64,000 bases of DNA from positions 1,743,088-1,807,087 of the forward strand of contig KL647313.1 in the NCBI GenBank assembly GCA_000727475.1, written 5' to 3'. Numbering within the stretch: the stretch's first letter is position 1; each line of letters starts with the position of its first letter. The translations under genes were made by a program, and so were the position numbers. The notes beneath the pieces were generated by a model. The model worked only from the letters and a program-made list of their open reading frames with translations, searched no databases and was not told the origin of the DNA. Positions 40,501 to 51,045 of this stretch are shown here, piece after piece. The stretch comes from Sarcocystis neurona (lineage: Eukaryota > Apicomplexa > Conoidasida > Eucoccidiorida > Sarcocystidae).

Positions 40501-42204
40501 CTCCTCTTCACTTCTTCCTTCCCCCACGCGCACAGCTCCACCTGATTCAAACGCTGCTTTCGCCGCTGCTGCGGACGCTCCTGCTGCTGCTCCTGCTGCT
40601 GCTTGCGCTCCTGCTGCTCCGGGTGCCGCTGGTGCTGCTGCTGCTCCGGGTGCTGCTGCTGCGTGGCCCTCTTCTCCTACCTTTTCCTTCTCAGGGCTCG
40701 CTGCTGCAGCTGCTGCAGCGGTTCCCTTCGCTTCTGGTTGGGCGATTCCTGTTGCTGCTGTTGGGACTGCTCTGCTGCCCGCCGCTTCTGTTTTTGCTTT
40801 TCCTTCGTCGTCTACTGCTGCTGGTGGACTTCCTGCGACTTCTGCTGTCCCTGCTGCTGCTGCTTCTTTTCGCTCTGCTCGTTCTGCTGCTTCGGCTGCT
40901 GCTCTTTCTTCCCGTTTTGCTGCTGCCGTGGGGACCGTCCGTCCTCGCGCCCCTGTTACACCTGCCTTCACGTTTCCAGGAGCTAAGTCTGCTGTTGCTG
41001 CTGCATCTCCACTATAGTGTGCTGATGTTGCTTCTGGCTTCACCCGACTGACTTCTGCTGCTTCCCGACCTCCTGCTGCCGCTGCTTCTTCACCAGTCCA
41101 AGCCCCTCCCGCTGTTGCTGCTGCTCCATCTCCTCGAGCGGCTATTCCTGACATGACTGTTGGTGCCTTGTTCTCTTCTACTCCTCCAGCTGCCGCGCTT
41201 CCTGCTACTCCTGACATTCCTCTTCCTGCTGCTGCTAGGACTGCTTCTGCGCTTGCTGGCACTGCGGTTGCGCCGGCTGCGTGTGCTGCTGCTGTTGCCT
41301 CGCCAGTAGCAGCCACAGCTCCAGGTAGCCGGTCGTCAGCAGCGATAGCAATGCGCGTGCTGCCTGTGGGGAGCCCATCTGCAGCAGTTGCTGAAGATGC
41401 GCCAGCAGCAGGAGCCGTCGACGTTGAAGGTCCTGCTGCTGCCTTCTCGCGGACAAAAGTGGCAACATCGGCGACTGCCCCAAGTCGTTCTGCTGCTGCT
41501 GCTGGAAGAGGGGGAGACGGGGAAGCAACAGGAAGAAACAGATCGGCTCCAGAAGCTGCAGCACGAAAACTTCCCTCGTCGCGATTCTGCTGCGACTGCT
41601 GCTGCTTCTGCGTTTGCCGTTGCTGGTGTTGTGCTTGCTGCTGTTGCTGTGATAGCTGCTGCTGTGGTGACTCCTGCTGCTGGTGGTGCTGGGGCTGCAG
41701 GCGGACGCAGGTACGCAGGGGCCCACCTGCAGCAACGGCTGGAGCGGTGCCGCAGCTGGACCTGCAGCAGGTCGCGGCAGCCGCAGCAGGGGGGGAAGCA
41801 ACGGCAGCAGCAGCACCAAGCGCTGCAGCAGGACAAGAAGTTTCAGCAACAGCAGTAGGAGAGGGAGAGCAGGAAGAGGGTGTGTCTGCGCTTGCAGCAG
41901 CAGCAGCAGGACCGGGAACGCCCTCGCGAGCCGCAGCAGCAAAAGGTGGAGAGGAAGACAGAGCAGCGTGACCAGCAGCGGTGGGCATGGCACCAGCACC
42001 AGGAGCAGCAGCACCAGCAGCAACAGCGGCACGGGATGAAAGACGAGGAGGAGAAGCAGTAGCAGCAGTAGCAGCGGCAACAACAGAAAAACGACTCACA
42101 GAAGGAGCAGCAGCAGGAGCAGGAGCAGGAGAGAAACGAATAGCAGGACCGGCGGCACTGCTGCAGGCGGGCACTACAAAGATTCCCGGCGCGTACAGCG
42201 CCAT
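33502..42204 (-). CDS. MINDY-1/2 family deubiquitinase with giant repeat insertions
   Basis: MINDY (FAM63) enzymes are cysteine deubiquitinases that trim Lys48-linked ubiquitin chains. Three exons, 42204-40260, 39208-38796 and 37500-33502, give about 2,118 residues, against roughly 470-620 in animals. Exon 1 ends with VVLQSRNGPCPLIAIANALL, the family signature holding catalytic Cys636 (codon 40299-40297) and oxyanion Gln630. Exon 2 supplies the next helices (VRLVEVLGAALLQQ). Exon 3 opens with VLDLLPQLRRGLDVN and FEYTAAVTLFDLFEVPLLHG, then YNRLVER near residue 1199, FSRFLSSTPSQLTVRGL near 1440 and VLFRNNHFLTVL with catalytic His1735 (codon 34656-34654). Near the C-terminus EMKDFYLALQLQEAE (about residue 2040) matches the MIU ubiquitin-binding motif of MINDY-1/2. 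Between these blocks lie Ala, Gln, Ser, Glu and Gly runs. Junction phases are 1 and 0, and both restore family spacing exactly. The start is the first ATG of the frame; the Ala-rich N-terminus before the core is unconserved. Confidence 0.92.
37501..38795. other. MINDY-like intron 2
   Basis: This 1,295-bp intron begins with CTG-type repeats and continues as TA-rich low complexity, with unique islands at 37,860-37,960 and 38,290-38,400. No exon is needed here for the family fold. Confidence 0.65.
38796..39208 (-). CDS. MINDY-like exon 2
   Basis: The acceptor GTGTTCTGTTTTGCAG is strong. RLSLEEAAPLL is followed by a Ser/Asn/Gln insertion and the helix AVRLVEVLGAALLQQ. It ends as YGYHLQE at donor GAA|GTACAG. 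Joined to exon 3 this reads HLQE|VLDLLPQLRRGLDVN, the exact spacing of the family. Confidence 0.85.
39209..40259. other. MINDY-like intron 1 with minisatellite
   Basis: This 1,051-bp intron is mostly TA-rich, with the TTCACACA-type minisatellite listed separately and a CG-rich island at 39,930-40,060 that shows no coding evidence. Confidence 0.7.
39480..39860. repeat. Degenerate minisatellite of about 58 bp, six copies
   Basis: Cores of TTCACACA(A/G)A occur at 39527, 39585, 39638, 39701, 39792 and 39851. They alternate with (T)TCTACCGTAT...CTATATA cores near 39500, 39560, 39610, 39675, 39750 and 39830. Spacing is 53-63 bases with one gap of 91. Everything between the cores is TA-rich. Confidence 0.75.
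40260..42204 (-). CDS. MINDY-like exon 1 (catalytic Cys)
   Basis: The exon holds 648 codons plus one base. The first 600 or so residues are Ala/Ser/Pro/Gln low complexity. The acidic EEEEEDYFLKKIVFQGRETC leads into the Cys loop. Donor TCCG|GTGCGG is preferred over GTTAAA 21 bases further on: the first gives Gly at the join, while the second would create a TGA stop with the exon 2 acceptor. Confidence 0.9.
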
Positions 42205-43038
42205 CTGTACTACTTATTCCACAGAAAAGAAGCAGCCGCAGCAGCAACCAGTAACACAAGCAGCAGCAGCAGGAGAGAGCGGCCTGCAGCAGCAGCAGCA
42301 GCCTTCACACACGAGCTTGCGGGAGCCGATGCTGCTGCAGCCGCAGCAGCGGCAAAGCGAAAGCGCTGCAGGTGTAGGGACTACCGCGGCCAGAGGGCCT
42401 GCACCAAGGAGGAGCCAACGGCAAAGTCGCAGCGGGAACTGCAGCAGCAACAGCTGCGACAGGAAGACCTGGTGCACATTCGACAGGAGATAATTAGCAA
42501 CAGCCGAAGCAATGACAGCCAAAGAAGCGCTGCAGCAGCAACGGGAGCTGCAGGAGAGGTGGCAACAGCAACGCAGCCGGGCAGCTGCAGGAGAAGCAAG
42601 AAACGCAACAAGAACGGCAACAATGGCAGCAGCAACGGAGGCCTACAACTGGAGTGCAGCAGCAGGATCAGCTGGTGCTCGGGAGAGCTCCTGCAGGAAA
42701 AGCAGTGATAGGCAGCAGCGGCAACAGAGCCTTTCTTGTATGCACGCTGTACTGCACGAGGGCGGTCCTGGGGAGGCCGCTGCAGCTGCTGCTGCGGCTT
42801 TGGCTCCCCAAGGCTGGTCCTGCTCGCTGCTGCTGCTACTACTTCTCCTCCTGACGCTGTTGTTTCTGTCAGGTCCCACTGCGCTTCGTTTCTGATGCTC
42901 CTCTGCTAACTTTCGCGTAGCTACTGCTGCTGCTAATACCGCTGCAGCCGGCTGCCGGTCCTCGCCCTGCTGTTGAGGCAACGTTGTCTGCGGCTCCTGC
43001 AGCAACTGCTGTAGCTCTCCGGCCCAGCGCACCAGCAA
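42205..43038. other. CAG-rich stretch between two minus-strand genes
   Basis: About 830 bases of CAG/GCA-rich DNA. The first part (43,038-42,643) stays open on the minus strand in the same frame as the gene upstream, after its TAG, and reads LLVRWAGELQQLLQEPQTTL followed by Ala/Ser/Gln-rich sequence. The rest should contain the MINDY-like promoter, but no element can be named. Confidence 0.45.
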
Positions 43039-44900
43039 CTACAGCAGGATGGCCAGAGCCGAGAAGGTTTTTGCGGCTGCTGTTGCTGCTTGTCTCGCGC
43101 GTACAGCAGAGACGGGCACACTCCTCAGGATGTGCTTAACAGCAGCTACAGCGGCCTGCTGGAAGTGGCAGCACCAGCACGACAAAGGGGCATCCAAACG
43201 GCAAGAGAACCAGTTCTCGGCAGAAACCTGGATGGCCGCAAGAGAAACAGCAAGTTGCGGCCGGTGTTCGGCAAGAAACAGCTGCAGCACGAGCACAGAC
43301 TCTGCAGCCACACCCGAAGCAGCGGCATCTCTGCCACAGGACAGCAATCGTAAGCGAGTGAGTGGCAGGCGCCTGTGGTAGGTGCCCTCCCAGCAGCAGC
43401 CCGGCCAGAGGGAAATTGTCCGAGGACTACTCGCGGAAGCAGTCGCTTCAACAGACACGTGCAGAGCCCCTGTCGCGACGATGCATGCGCAGAAAGTCGC
43501 AGGGACAACACAGAGCCACGACTGGGAGAACTCGGGTCAGCAGCAGGGAAGACGACGCGTTGGTCATTACTAGTAGCTGCAGGAGATCCTGTGCTGTTCC
43601 AGAGTCTTTCGGACGGTGGGCAGGGAGAAGGGAACAAGTTCGCAGCAACAAAAAGTAGACACGAGCGCACCAGTAGCAGAAGCCGGGGGCAGCTGCGCAG
43701 ACAGACGGACACACACACACGCGCCCGTTCTACAACGGAAAGAGACGGGGAGGAAGCACAGCAGCAGCAGCAGCCGAATATCTTGCTGTGACAACACAGC
43801 GCACGAGAAAAAAGACGTTTTAATCCAGCCACACGAAAAAAAGGAGAACTCGGGGGGATTTTTGCGGCAGCAGCGACATGAATGAGCGTCTACCGCGCTG
43901 GGCGGAGAAACAGCGGCGGTGAGTGACACGCAGGCGAGGAGGTGCTTCTCCTGGGCTGAAAGAGTAACGGTTAGGAGGACGGCATTTCTGAATCTTCTGT
44001 AAGAGAGAGGGCATAAGTACTGTGTACACCGAGGAAACGCGAGCGCAGCAGATGCAGGAAAGAGAACCCCTTCTGTGTTGGAACGGCGATACTACTGCCG
44101 CCGCATGCCGCGCGTCCTATACGCGGAAAAAAAGAGAGGCGCGGGAGAGAAGAGGAAGGGTACGGACGGAACTAGACAACTGAGACTGGTAAAGAAGGGC
44201 AAGATGTGTTCTTGGCTCTGGGTCGTAGGAAGGGGGGAGAGAGATATTAGCTGAAGACACGCCAACTTGTTGTGAGCGTGAGACGTTGACACGAACACGC
44301 GGAGGAGAAAAGGGAGGACGGGAAGAAGCAGAGGAGGAATGGAGAGAGCTGGAAACGCTATGTTGCATTTTACTTCTCTTCTTTCAGGAAAAACGGAGAG
44401 GGAGTGCAGGGAACGCGACACACAAATGGACGGATGTACTCGAAGAGCGCTTCGGCGACAAGCCACTGCACCACCACGTCTAGCAGTCGCTGGCGCGATG
44501 GGATCGGCAGAAAAAAAGTCCAAAACATGTGCAACTCATTGCAGCTATCACACAGTAGCTTCCATACGGGTGTATCAACTGCATGGAGTACAACTACAAA
44601 CTGTGACTATAGCTGCTGGAGTCGCTGCAGCAGGCGCTCCGCCGATTACGCAGGGGCACCGGCAAACGCGCAGAGTTTTGTAACGACGGCCACCGACTCA
44701 CCGGAGCGGCCGGAATGTTTCCACGTGTGGAGCGCAGCAAAGCCAGAGCCGCCGCTTCTCCGCACCCGCAGCACCTGCAGCAGCTCTAGCAGCAGCACAG
44801 GTGCCACATAGCTCGTGACAGCAGCAGCAGCAGGGGTCCCCAACACCAGTGCCCCCAGCCGCGGCCGCAGCACGTCCAGCAGCATGAGGACAGCATCCAT
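43039..44900 (-). CDS. Unidentified four-exon helical protein
   Basis: Exons 44900-44702, 44578-44374, 43996-43894 and 43521-43039 (minus) join in frame to give 329 residues. The splice sites are good: donor TCCG|GTGAGT; acceptor ACTCCATGCAG; donor GAGAA|GTAAAA; acceptor CTCTCTCTTACAG; donor GCG|GTAGAC; acceptor GTTCTCCCAG. The protein reads MDAVLMLLDVLRPRLGALVL, then DTPVWKLLCDSCNELHMFWT, LLDVVVQWLVAEALFEYIRP, RFRNAVLLTVTLSAQEKHLL and QQAAVAAVKHILRSVPVSAV. Repeated amphipathic helices suggest an alpha-solenoid, but I cannot name the family. The frame is also open upstream of the ATG, so a 5' exon may exist. The final exon ends LAILL then TAG, and the same frame stays open and protein-like for another 130 codons. 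Confidence 0.55.
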
Positions 44901-45857
44901 GGTAGCAGCAGCAGGAGCAGGAACACCAACAGGGATCAGGAGTTCACGAGCAGCAGATACCCGTGTTATCGGAGCGACATGCAGCGAGCAACATGAGTGG
45001 TTCTTCGTTTGCCAGCTCGGTACGCGGCGTCCGCAGCGGCTGGGGGTCATAGAGAAAACACACAGGGGGGGAGGACTCTTTTTCTGCCGGTGGACTCAAG
45101 AAGTGACCTAGATTTTCAAAGAATCCTGACATCGCAGGTACAAACGGTCACGAAGTTGGCTCGGTGCTGCGTCTTCGTACGTCAAGTGTCTCTGTGTGTA
45201 TACAAGTATGTATATGAAGAGTCGCCGTGTATATACGGATGTCCTGAAGGGCACTGACGAATACGCACGTCGAGACGGTCGACCCTGTGTCCGCAGCATT
45301 CTAGAAAAATATACTCTCGAGACAAGCTGCCTGCGTGTAAGTAACATGGTTTTCCTATATCTTGGGAAATGCATCGAACGCGGTCGTGCGGCCATTCATT
45401 CACGTTGGAAAACGCCCATGTACGTGATCCACATGCGTGCCTGCGCACCTGCGCACGTCGGTGTGTCCCTGCGTACAGGCTCCTGCAGGAAGACTCACAC
45501 GCACTTACATACTTGTGCAGACACACAAGTAGTCACGTATAGAGGCAAGTGTATACGCTCACATGCTCAAATATACGATTCCTAAACGTGCACCATACGC
45601 ACAGGCACACACGGATGTATATACTTGTGTATGTACATACACGTTCATGCGTGTCCATATCTATAGATATATATTTTTTTTCGAAACGGGAGCACGCAGG
45701 CATTATCTGTGGATTAGGCATACGTGCCCTTGTAGAGTTCATAGCCACTCAAAGCGCCGCTGCACTCTCACGACCACCCGGCCAGCCATCGCTATTCACA
45801 GTCTCTCGTTTCCTTTCTACTCTGTGTCCCTCTGGTTCAGTTACACAGACACGCGTA

Positions 45858-45893
<36 letters not shown>

Positions 45894-47000
45894 CATGTGG
45901 ATTCGTGTCAGGCTGTCTTTATATACGTATATATGCATATATATATATATATATGTAGTTATGGGCGTGAATGGGTTCCAGGTCTATCTTGACCTTGTAG
46001 GACGCACCCAGCCAACACGTAAGTAAATGACTGCCGATGCCTGTAGGGAGGAAATTTGCACAGCACACGTATTATACACAGGAGACTAGGCCCCTCTACA
46101 GGTTTTATTCGTGTATATAAATACTCGTCCACGTACGCGCACACAAACTACCAATTACGAGAGAGAGTAAAACGCTACAATACGGAGGTAAACGTTCCTT
46201 TCGACCCGCCACAGGTAAGGCCTGAGCACGATGCTGTGTTTCCTAGTTCTGAAGGATATACTGGATGACCGGGCTTCTGTAGCAACCTAGCAGATTAGCA
46301 TAGTAGCATCTCTTTGCATTTATACACAGACACACACGCCCATATTTACTAATGAATTTCCGTGTGTGCATTACGCCTGTGTACATACCCCAAGCATACC
46401 TTACGCAAACACACAGATCCATACACATATATACTGAGTGTCTGTCCCCAGTATCTACACACTTACAACCTGTTGCTAAGTACATGGCAAGTCCAGCAAG
46501 TGGCAGAAAGTACTTAGTTGCAGATGTAATATGCAGAAGGGTGAGATACATGAGATAAGCGTACAGTTCTTTTCTCATATATATGTGAAGACACATGGGA
46601 CATGTTCACGTGAATATCTGTATCACACGTAGGTATATGTGTGTATGCAGATGCGTATAGATGTGAATGTTCTCGACGTAGGTTGGAGGATACGTGAGAC
46701 GTGTGCGCACGGATACTTGTATCTAAAGTAGCGTATGCAAATGTATATGTTTATGTTCACGATGTACGTTCGAGGATACGTGGGACGTGTTTACAGGAAT
46801 ACTTATACCAAAAGTAGACAGATGTGATCCATATGCATGTAAGTGTTTATGTTGTGGATGCGTGTGTCGGTGCATGTACACATATACGTGTAGAGTCGAA
46901 AACATACACGCACGCCGCAGAATTCTGGGTACAGTTTAGACGTCATTTCCACCAGCATTATCGTAACAGTGTTCGCCGCTATCCTGTGCAGTAGTAGTAG
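44901..47000. other. Transition from repeat-rich to repeat-poor DNA
   Basis: CAG repeats fade out by about 44,950 and TA/TG tracts by about 46,000; from about 46,700 the sequence is largely unique. Another exon-like frame at 45,040-44,950 (minus; PLRTPRTELANEEPLMLLAA with donor CGG|GTATCT) may belong to the upstream end of the preceding gene. Nothing else is supported. Confidence 0.45.
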
Positions 47001-47224
47001 CGAAAGAAACGATATTATGCAGCCTCCCCGGCTAAAAAGGAGCACTGCGCTTACAAGTGTCTACCGCCGATGGACTGCTTCACTTAAGTCCCTGTTTACC
47101 ATGCTACGTGGTAACGAAAGAAACAAAGTTATGCAGCCTCCCCGGCTAAAAAGGAGCACTGCGCTTACAAGTGTCTACCGCTGATGGACTGCTTCACTGT
47201 AAATTATTCTTTACCATGCTACGC
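47001..47224 (+). repeat. 114-bp direct tandem duplication
   Basis: Two copies of a unit beginning CGAAAGAAAC start at 47001 and 47115. They share nearly all positions for about 110 bases, including CAGCCTCCCCGGCTAAAAAG and a terminal ACCATGCTACG at 47098 and 47212. The period equals 38 codons, and one frame runs through both (MQPPRLKRSTALTSVYR twice) until a TGA. No domain is visible. The origin could be a recent local duplication or a fragment of a dispersed element. Confidence 0.8.
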
Positions 47225-50037
47225 CCCGGAGCTGCTCTCTGTGACCCGGCATTAATAAACCGCGCCGGGCGCTGAAGCGTGTCTCTCAGCGACAAAAATG
47301 TTCTCACGGCCAAGAAAATACCACTCCGTCTCACACACAAATTAAGCCGCCATTAAGGCCACGCATTCGTTGTGACGAGTGAGACGGGAGGGACTGTCAC
47401 ACGCATCGTCTGTGTCTCAAATGATCGGGTTGCCGTGGCTGTTCGGGTTGCTTTGGCTGTTCGGGCACACGACAGGAGCATTTTTCGTTTGTACTGCAGC
47501 AGACTCAAAAGCAGCACGCCGTGCTGCTCACGCCAGGCGGCCCTAAGGTTGAAATAGTGCCATGCATTCCGAATTCTGTGATCCTAATCAATGACGCGCG
47601 CAGCTAGACACCCTGCGACCCGTGTTGCTCTGTGTGGCACCACCGTGGCAATGTACGGCAACGTAAACAGGTATACTGCCAACAGCACTGATGTCTTCTC
47701 TTGCCAACGCTGGGCGAGACGCTGCAGTGGCGCGTGTCCCGCCCGACCTTGGCCACTGTGATAACATGATGACGCCTGGTACTATCCTGCAAAGGGTCTG
47801 CTGCCGCTGAACTGACGATGTCCGTCTGCATTTAAGACGAGTCAGAATGACACCTTGAGGAACGCCACGAGTTCACATGTGCACGAAAAGGGGCTGGCAC
47901 AGAGAGCGTTGCCCTTGTCCGCATATTTCTCCGGAGAAGGGAGAGAGTAGAACTCACAACTGAGAGGCGAAAGCGGGAGAGCCTTATAGCTGAATTGTCA
48001 CTGTGTAATTTGGGCCAAATTCAGACCGAGAGAGACAACTTGGAATTCTGCTGCGGTGTCGATGCTACATTGGTCCTAATTATCTGCGGAACTGATAGTA
48101 TGTGTACAGGGTTACTATGTTTACGTCTATTGTACGATCCTGCCACACCAGAGCAAGAAATTTGAGAAACTGGCTTTACCGCTGTCTCTCACGAAGAGAA
48201 GGCATCAACGACGTAGTTGCTTGCATGTGCCTAACCGGCGCTGGCGATGCTAGAGCCGCATGCGGGGTAGCAACCAATTTTTTGGAAGAGAATCCTTTGA
48301 AAAATGCACCTGGAAAGAGGAACTGTTGTAAGACTAGCTAACATACGCGTCGCCGTCGAGCCACGGACCACCTGCGTAGTGGTGCAGCAGATAGGACTGT
48401 AACGGAAGAAGTCTTATGATTATAGTCAGTAAGAAGATCTTACGACTATAGTCAGTAATTCGTGAAAGGGACGCTGCGAAGTTTTCTCTCAGGCCGCCCA
48501 CCGTGGAACTGTCTCTCTCTTGCCGATTACAGGCAGTGGGTGTGGAGGTCGTCACCGAATCTATGTAAAGCTACGCAGCATGTAGCGGTACGTGTGGACA
48601 CAATGAACTTTCGCCTTCCGAAGGACGCTGGAAAGAACACGGGTGATGAGAGACGAATTGCTTCTTAAGTAAGAAGGGAAGCAGAGTCGCTGCTATGGGG
48701 ACAGGGGGAATCGGTGCGTCGGGCAGAACACTCTACAAATGAAGGCGTATTCAGCAAATGATAAGTCCTTTCTTTAACGACCCTTTTTCTAAATATTCAC
48801 AGACAACCACGAGGCGACCGTATCCTGTTGCTGTTTTACTCATCACGGCGAGGGGGAATTCAACGGGGACCCAACTTCTTTAAATCACCGTATGGACTCA
48901 CCGTACAGGGAGACGGGGACGAAATGATGCAGGAGTTTGCAAATTGCTCTGCACCTCAAGCAAGACTCACGAGAAGAAGATTTCTAGTGGGAAGAAGTGG
49001 AGAGCAACACTGCGTCTTCTCCTCTGAAGGACAAAACACCGCACTACGAAGACGATAACACTTACGGGAGCGAAAAAAGAAGGCGCGCACGAAACGAAGT
49101 ATAGGGAGGTCACAAGGATACCTTATGTGTCCGGAACGTTGGAAGACCGGACAGACGCGGTCAAAGTAGCACGACTCAGAGGAAAAACACGGAAGCAGGG
49201 ATCGAGGAAGTATTAGACGTGAGAGCGTCTTGTGTACTCCAGAAGGCAATTTGCAGAAAGGGACGTAACCTGTCTCTCTGGAGCTCGTCTTTCTACCTGA
49301 AGAGAGGAAATAAGGTCTTCAGCAAACTGAAGGGCGCGGATATGAACGCAGAGCGAGAATCCTCCCCATACAAAGAAAAAGCTTCAACGTGTGGGGAGCT
49401 CTTGGCTGGCGAAGACGGAAACACACGTAATACACCATGAGATGCGTGGAACGCGCGGAACAAGAGCAAGAAACGTTAACGTGTGATGTGACACCAAAAA
49501 CACGACACAGCGGCTGCAGCGGCACCAAGTGCAGCAACATCATGTTAAAACAGAGACTGTGTCACTGTCCAGCGACGAGAGCGTACGCACCACTTCGAAT
49601 CGAGAGGATTCGATTGGAAATAAAGGGCCTTCGACACGTGGAAATAAAGGGCCTTCAAAGTTCGGAAAACACAGAATGTTGGTGAAGAACCGGTTTAGAC
49701 GATGGCTTCTACAGGCGGGGAAAGAGTGTCTTCAAAAACACAAAAGTAGACATTGGAGAAGTGCGCAGGCGAAGAGAAGGAAGATATCGAGCTAATTTCA
49801 CAGACCAAGAAAGCGAGATAGAAGGCATGCGGGCAGCATTCAAGATGAAAGCTTTATGGCAGGCAGGCGGCATAAAAGCAGCGCCGCCGGCAAAACTTAA
49901 AAAAGCTCACTGAGACGGGAGAAACATGTCAGAGAGACGTCACAGTCTTTCACTTTTCTCGAGAGCGCGAACTGCTACGAAGGCTACACAGAGACCTCTG
50001 AGTACACCAAAACACTCGCGCGCAAAGCATCAAGTGA
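47225..50037. other. Unique repeat-poor sequence, no confident gene
   Basis: Frames of 60-90 codons occur on both strands but lack domains and consistent splice sites. A 26-base step repeat (CTTA(T/C)GA(T/C)TATAGTCAGTAA) occurs twice at 48413-48458. Near 49,615-49,660 an 18-21 base unit (GGAAATAAAGGGCCTTC) occurs twice in a basic frame that runs to 49795. This part may hold 5' exons of the gene at 50.1 kb. Confidence 0.4.
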
Positions 50038-50040
50038 AGG

Positions 50041-50247
50041 ACCTCTGCGCAAGACAGCGAGAGACAGGTGGGCAAGGCACCAAAGGAGCAGACCTCTAAT
50101 CAACTCAGCAAAACACACGCGAGGCCAGATTCAATGGAAGAGACCTCTGAGCAACGAAGAAAAACACAGGTGAGCGAAGATTCAACGGAGGAGACGTCTG
50201 AGCAAGACGAAGAGACAGAAACAAGCGAAAATTCACAGGAGGAAACT
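50041..50247 (+). repeat. 51-bp (17-residue) tandem repeat
   Basis: Units start at ACCTCT-type cores at 50041, 50092, 50143, 50194 and 50245, exactly 51 bases apart, with an earlier diverged core at 49994. They translate as TSxQxxxTxxxxDSxEE (for example TSEQRRKTQVSEDSTEE). The units are diverged at the base level, but spacing and frame are kept, which suggests selection on the protein. Confidence 0.8.
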
Positions 50248-51045
50248 TCACCTCAACGCCGCAGCACACACGAAGCTTCAACGGAGAGGGCGTTTGAGCA
50301 ACACACCAAGAGGAAGCACGACAGCCGTCTAAAAGATTTACACCGGGAGCGAGCCAGAATCATTTTACGACGTGCTGCTGCTGCAGGCAAGGTCTCGCTT
50401 TCCAGGCTTAAGAAACGCTTCCCACTATTTCTACTCGGACGTCGTAAACATGGGCGCAGTCCTGACTCATTAACAACGAATAAACACAAGGGCACAAAAG
50501 TCAACTACAGCCTTCTAGGCATCATCCGCGGGCGCGCTCTCCGCTTAGCAGGGACACTGCTGCTAGCGTTTGCCGTTGGATTTGCATGGGGCTCTTCACG
50601 AAATGAACGACTTCTGACAACTGACGATGTACGACATAAACTGGCGGAGGGCGACGAGGGAGGGGAACGTGGGGTTAGCTCCACTGAACGTGGTGTTAGT
50701 TCCACTGAACTTGGTTTTATCTCCACTGAACAGGTGGGCTTGAGTCTTTTAGAAGAGGCGTCCTCCCATCCAGCCACTTACCGAGAGATCGTGGATTTCT
50801 ATCATAGCCTACTGCCACCGTGTCCACCGGCGTCGCCCGAGGTTTTGGCAAGATCTGCAGGCGGGAGGCCTCACATTGGGCCGAGGGAAAGGACCGCTGC
50901 AGAGGCTACATGTAAACGCGCTCTCGATTGGCCGTATAGTGATGCTCACCCCGCAGTAGTGGCCGCTGTGACGCTGGAGAATCCTTTCAATATTTCTCCT
51001 AGATTCCCCGTAGAATCACATGAACAGGCACAACGCGATCCGTAA
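50134..51045 (+). CDS. Membrane protein with 17-residue acidic repeats, probably incomplete
   Basis: From ATG 50134 the frame gives 303 residues. It holds acidic TSEQ/EE repeats, a strongly basic region (RKHDSRLKDLHRERARIILR), one membrane segment (LRLAGTLLLAFAVGFAWG) and a C-terminal part with a GVSSTER/GVSSTEL doublet and TYREIVDFYHSLLPPCPPAS. The positive side precedes the membrane segment, which predicts a type II topology. The frame is open further upstream to 50038 and the repeat extends there, so the N-terminus may come from a 5' exon. The stop TAA lies inside ATCC|GTAAGA, a strong donor, so the coding sequence probably continues in a downstream exon I could not find. Family unknown; it may be coccidian-specific. 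Confidence 0.55.
   Translation: MEETSEQRRKTQVSEDSTEETSEQDEETETSENSQEETSPQRRSTHEASTERAFEQHTKRKHDSRLKDLHRERARIILRRAAAAGKVSLSRLKKRFPLFLLGRRKHGRSPDSLTTNKHKGTKVNYSLLGIIRGRALRLAGTLLLAFAVGFAWGSSRNERLLTTDDVRHKLAEGDEGGERGVSSTERGVSSTELGFISTEQVGLSLLEEASSHPATYREIVDFYHSLLPPCPPASPEVLARSAGGRPHIGPRERTAAEATCKRALDWPYSDAHPAVVAAVTLENPFNISPRFPVESHEQAQRDP

Noticed and set aside
40603..42083. Plus- and minus-frame ORFs overlapping MINDY exon 1
   Set aside because: Frame shadows of the CAG-rich exon; only the frame ending NGPCPLIAIAN carries a family motif.
47220..47300. Possible tRNA or small RNA near a GC-rich palindromic stretch
   Set aside because: No A/B box pair or cloverleaf could be drawn.
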